A program made the translations under genes and the position numbers. A stretch of DNA of 46,232 bases, from the NCBI GenBank assembly GCA_025529335.1, contig JAMYHX010000347.1:1-46232 (forward strand). Direction: 5' to 3'. The stretch comes from Rhizopus sp. PT2906 (taxonomy: Eukaryota > Mucoromycota > Mucoromycetes > Mucorales > Rhizopodaceae). Every line of letters begins with the position of its first letter. The first letter of the stretch is position 1. Of the stretch, positions 44,604-46,232 are shown in pieces. Under the pieces are notes generated by a model. The model saw only the letters and a list, made by a program, of their open reading frames with translations, was not told the DNA's origin and searched no databases.

Positions 44604-45911
44604 TTATTCATATAGTAAAGAGTTGTCAAGCAAGTAAAAGTGGCTGCTTTGGAGGTACATGATAATTGGAAGACTTCTCTCGGGCAAGCTACTATTAAAA
44701 GGCAAAAAAAAAAGGGTATTGCAGTTATCTTCTGTATATATCGCAACAACAATGTTGTACGTGTCTGCAGCTAGTTGACGAGCATCGACTGTTTCAAACC
44801 AGTGAGCAGTACTAGCGAACGTCCTAAGGTCCTTTAAAACCTCTTCTATTCTTTCGTCTATGCAATCTGTTGCAATAAAGATATATGTTCAAATGTCAAA
44901 CTACTTGTGCTTTAAAAGTACTCGCCTTTAAGAAATGCTTTGTTTTTTAAATATCGCTCTAGCATTTGTTCTTTTACTTGTATGGATTGGTATTGATCAT
45001 CATAAATAGCGTGTGATATACATCTAAATCTACAGTTTCCATCTCCAATAGGGTTCAGTATTAAGTCTACTTTGTTTTTGTCTATTTGGATTCATAGACT
45101 AATCTAAGGGTAATAGCACAAAAGGCGGCTTGCTATGGTTACTACGCGTATAATATCTAACGTTAAAAAGAAGACAATTTATAATCCTATTATGCGCTCT
45201 TACCTTATATTTACTTTTTCTGGTTTTTCTAATCTTTTTTAAAATCTTCTCTTTCTTTTTTATCTGTTTCGCTTCTTTTTTTAAATTCTTCTTCTAATAT
45301 TTCAATTGCAATTGGCAAACGCTTTATGTTCTTCAGTCTCCTTTTCATATCCACTGATATAGAGGGAAACTGGAAGTTTTCCACGCGTTTTTCGTTTACT
45401 TCTGCATTCTTTTTCAAGCTTTCAATTTGCTGAAGCTCTTTGTCTTGATCACTCTTTAATTTTTCACTTAAACCTTGTAGCCCTAGAATTGCTTTCCGCA
45501 GATTTGCATCAATTAGCATTGGATCAATTTTTGGTTCGTCAATTGAATGCGCATGATCTTGAACTATTTATATAAATACAAAAAAAGAATTATTGTTAAG
45601 AGCTTGTACATGTATGTTTGTGCTATTTCATAACACTTACTAATACTCAACGCGCTGATGTTTAACCATCTTTTTGCTATGATGTTGAGAGGGATAGCAT
45701 CAAACTGGCAGAGCACATGCTTACAAGGAAGTCTGTAACTGCTGCGATAATAGCAATTACATTGCGCAAGCGGCATGCAAGAAGGGCCAGAAAGAAGTTT
45801 AACAAACTCAAGCTTGATTTTGTTCATAGCAAACTTAGACACTTTGCCTTGTAGTTGCTGAACGCGGTAGTCAGTATGCTTATTCAGCAAACCCACACTT
45901 CTTTTGAACAT
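44604..45911 (-). pseudogene. Decayed SWIM zinc-finger plus OTU protease gene (transposon type)
   Basis: Exon-like blocks are 45911-45641, 45563-45204, 45156-44926 and 44866-44604. The first carries a SWIM finger (CNCYYRSSYRLPCKHVL). The second is a long charged coiled-coil region ending, in a shifted frame, in RLEKPEKVNIR. The third has SNHSKPPFVLLPLD, a TAG, and in another frame the OTU active-site motif NPIGDGNCRFRCISHAIYDD. The fourth completes the OTU fold with HWFETVDARQLAADTYNIVV and the histidine motif SSHFYLLDNS. SWIM then OTU is the tail order I recall for MULE-type transposases of Mucoromycota. A one-base shift at an A tract near 45235 and the TAG near 45105 interrupt it. No transposase core is visible upstream within the window. 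One intron appears to use a GC donor. Confidence 0.65.
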
Positions 45912-46232
45912 TTCTTGCTCATTTTTTAAATTTTTAAGGCTTTGTTATTTTTACATTTAGTATGTCGCAGATTATTTCAAGCATAACAAGACAAATACAA
46001 GTGTACTCATGTCTTAATAAAAGTAATTTCACGAAAGTATATATATTTTAGTTCATAATATCTCTTCGTTTCAAGCGATAATGGCACTCATTTATGTCAA
46101 ATCGAAAGAAATTATTGATCATGATTCGTGCAACTCTTTATTTTCATACATTGAGGTATTGATCAGAACAATTGAAAGTTATAAGGGAAGTATAAGTCAA
46201 TGAGTCTCTATATAACCTCTTTATTAAGATCA
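45912..46232. other. Window end, no gene seen
   Basis: AT-rich sequence upstream of the SWIM-OTU remnant. Stops occur in every frame and no transposase motif is visible, so the upstream half of the element, if present, lies outside the window or is lost. Confidence 0.5.

Overview
The window is a eukaryotic, AT-rich, gene-dense segment. Its genes are cut by many short GT-AG introns (mostly about 45 to 70 bases, one of 33), and most exon joins could be checked by reading frame and family conservation. Gene content, intron style and the SWIM and OTU transposon remnants point to a filamentous fungus, most likely an early-diverging mould of the Mucoromycota (Mucorales type). This placement is inference; no rRNA marker is present.

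Layout. 0.1-4.4 kb (minus): a TTC39/IML2-family TPR protein whose frame needs an 8-base microexon, then TTI2 of the TTT chaperone complex. 4.8-8.7 kb (plus): RPB2, second subunit of RNA polymerase II. 8.8-14.3 kb: an 18-exon TMEM94-type P-type-ATPase-like membrane protein. 15.4-18.6 kb: a Zds-type PP2A regulator followed by a PPZ-type phosphatase. 18.9-25.1 kb: an accessory island with a decayed CDK-like kinase, a ~4 kb interval bounded by ~130-base inverted repeats that holds a nuclease-like gene broken by one stop codon, a four-copy 18-base repeat, and a small TIR element carrying a SWIM zinc-finger gene. 25.4-27.8 kb: the 75-kDa subunit of complex I. 29.0-29.8 kb: a C2H2 factor. 30.1-34.3 kb (minus): a Rec8-type cohesin kleisin and RFT1. 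34.5-39.5 kb (plus): a Diaphanous-type formin. 39.46-40.24 kb: a decayed second copy of the SWIM element, abutting the formin stop codon. 40.5-41.6 kb: an unrecognised zinc-ribbon-like protein. 41.7-43.7 kb (minus): calcineurin A. 44.6-45.9 kb (minus): a decayed SWIM plus OTU-protease gene of transposon type.

How the genes relate. Most are unlinked housekeeping functions: transcription, respiration, glycosylation, meiosis and actin. Three phosphatase-signalling genes lie here (Zds, PPZ, calcineurin), and the C2H2 gene resembles calcineurin-responsive factors, but nothing shows that they work together as a cluster. The most novel material is the SWIM and coiled-coil mobile element, seen twice with matching terminal repeats, and the inverted-repeat-bounded nuclease-like cassette.

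Limits. Exon boundaries were worked out by eye from splice sites, frame and conserved motifs. No similarity search was run, so family names rest on motif recognition.
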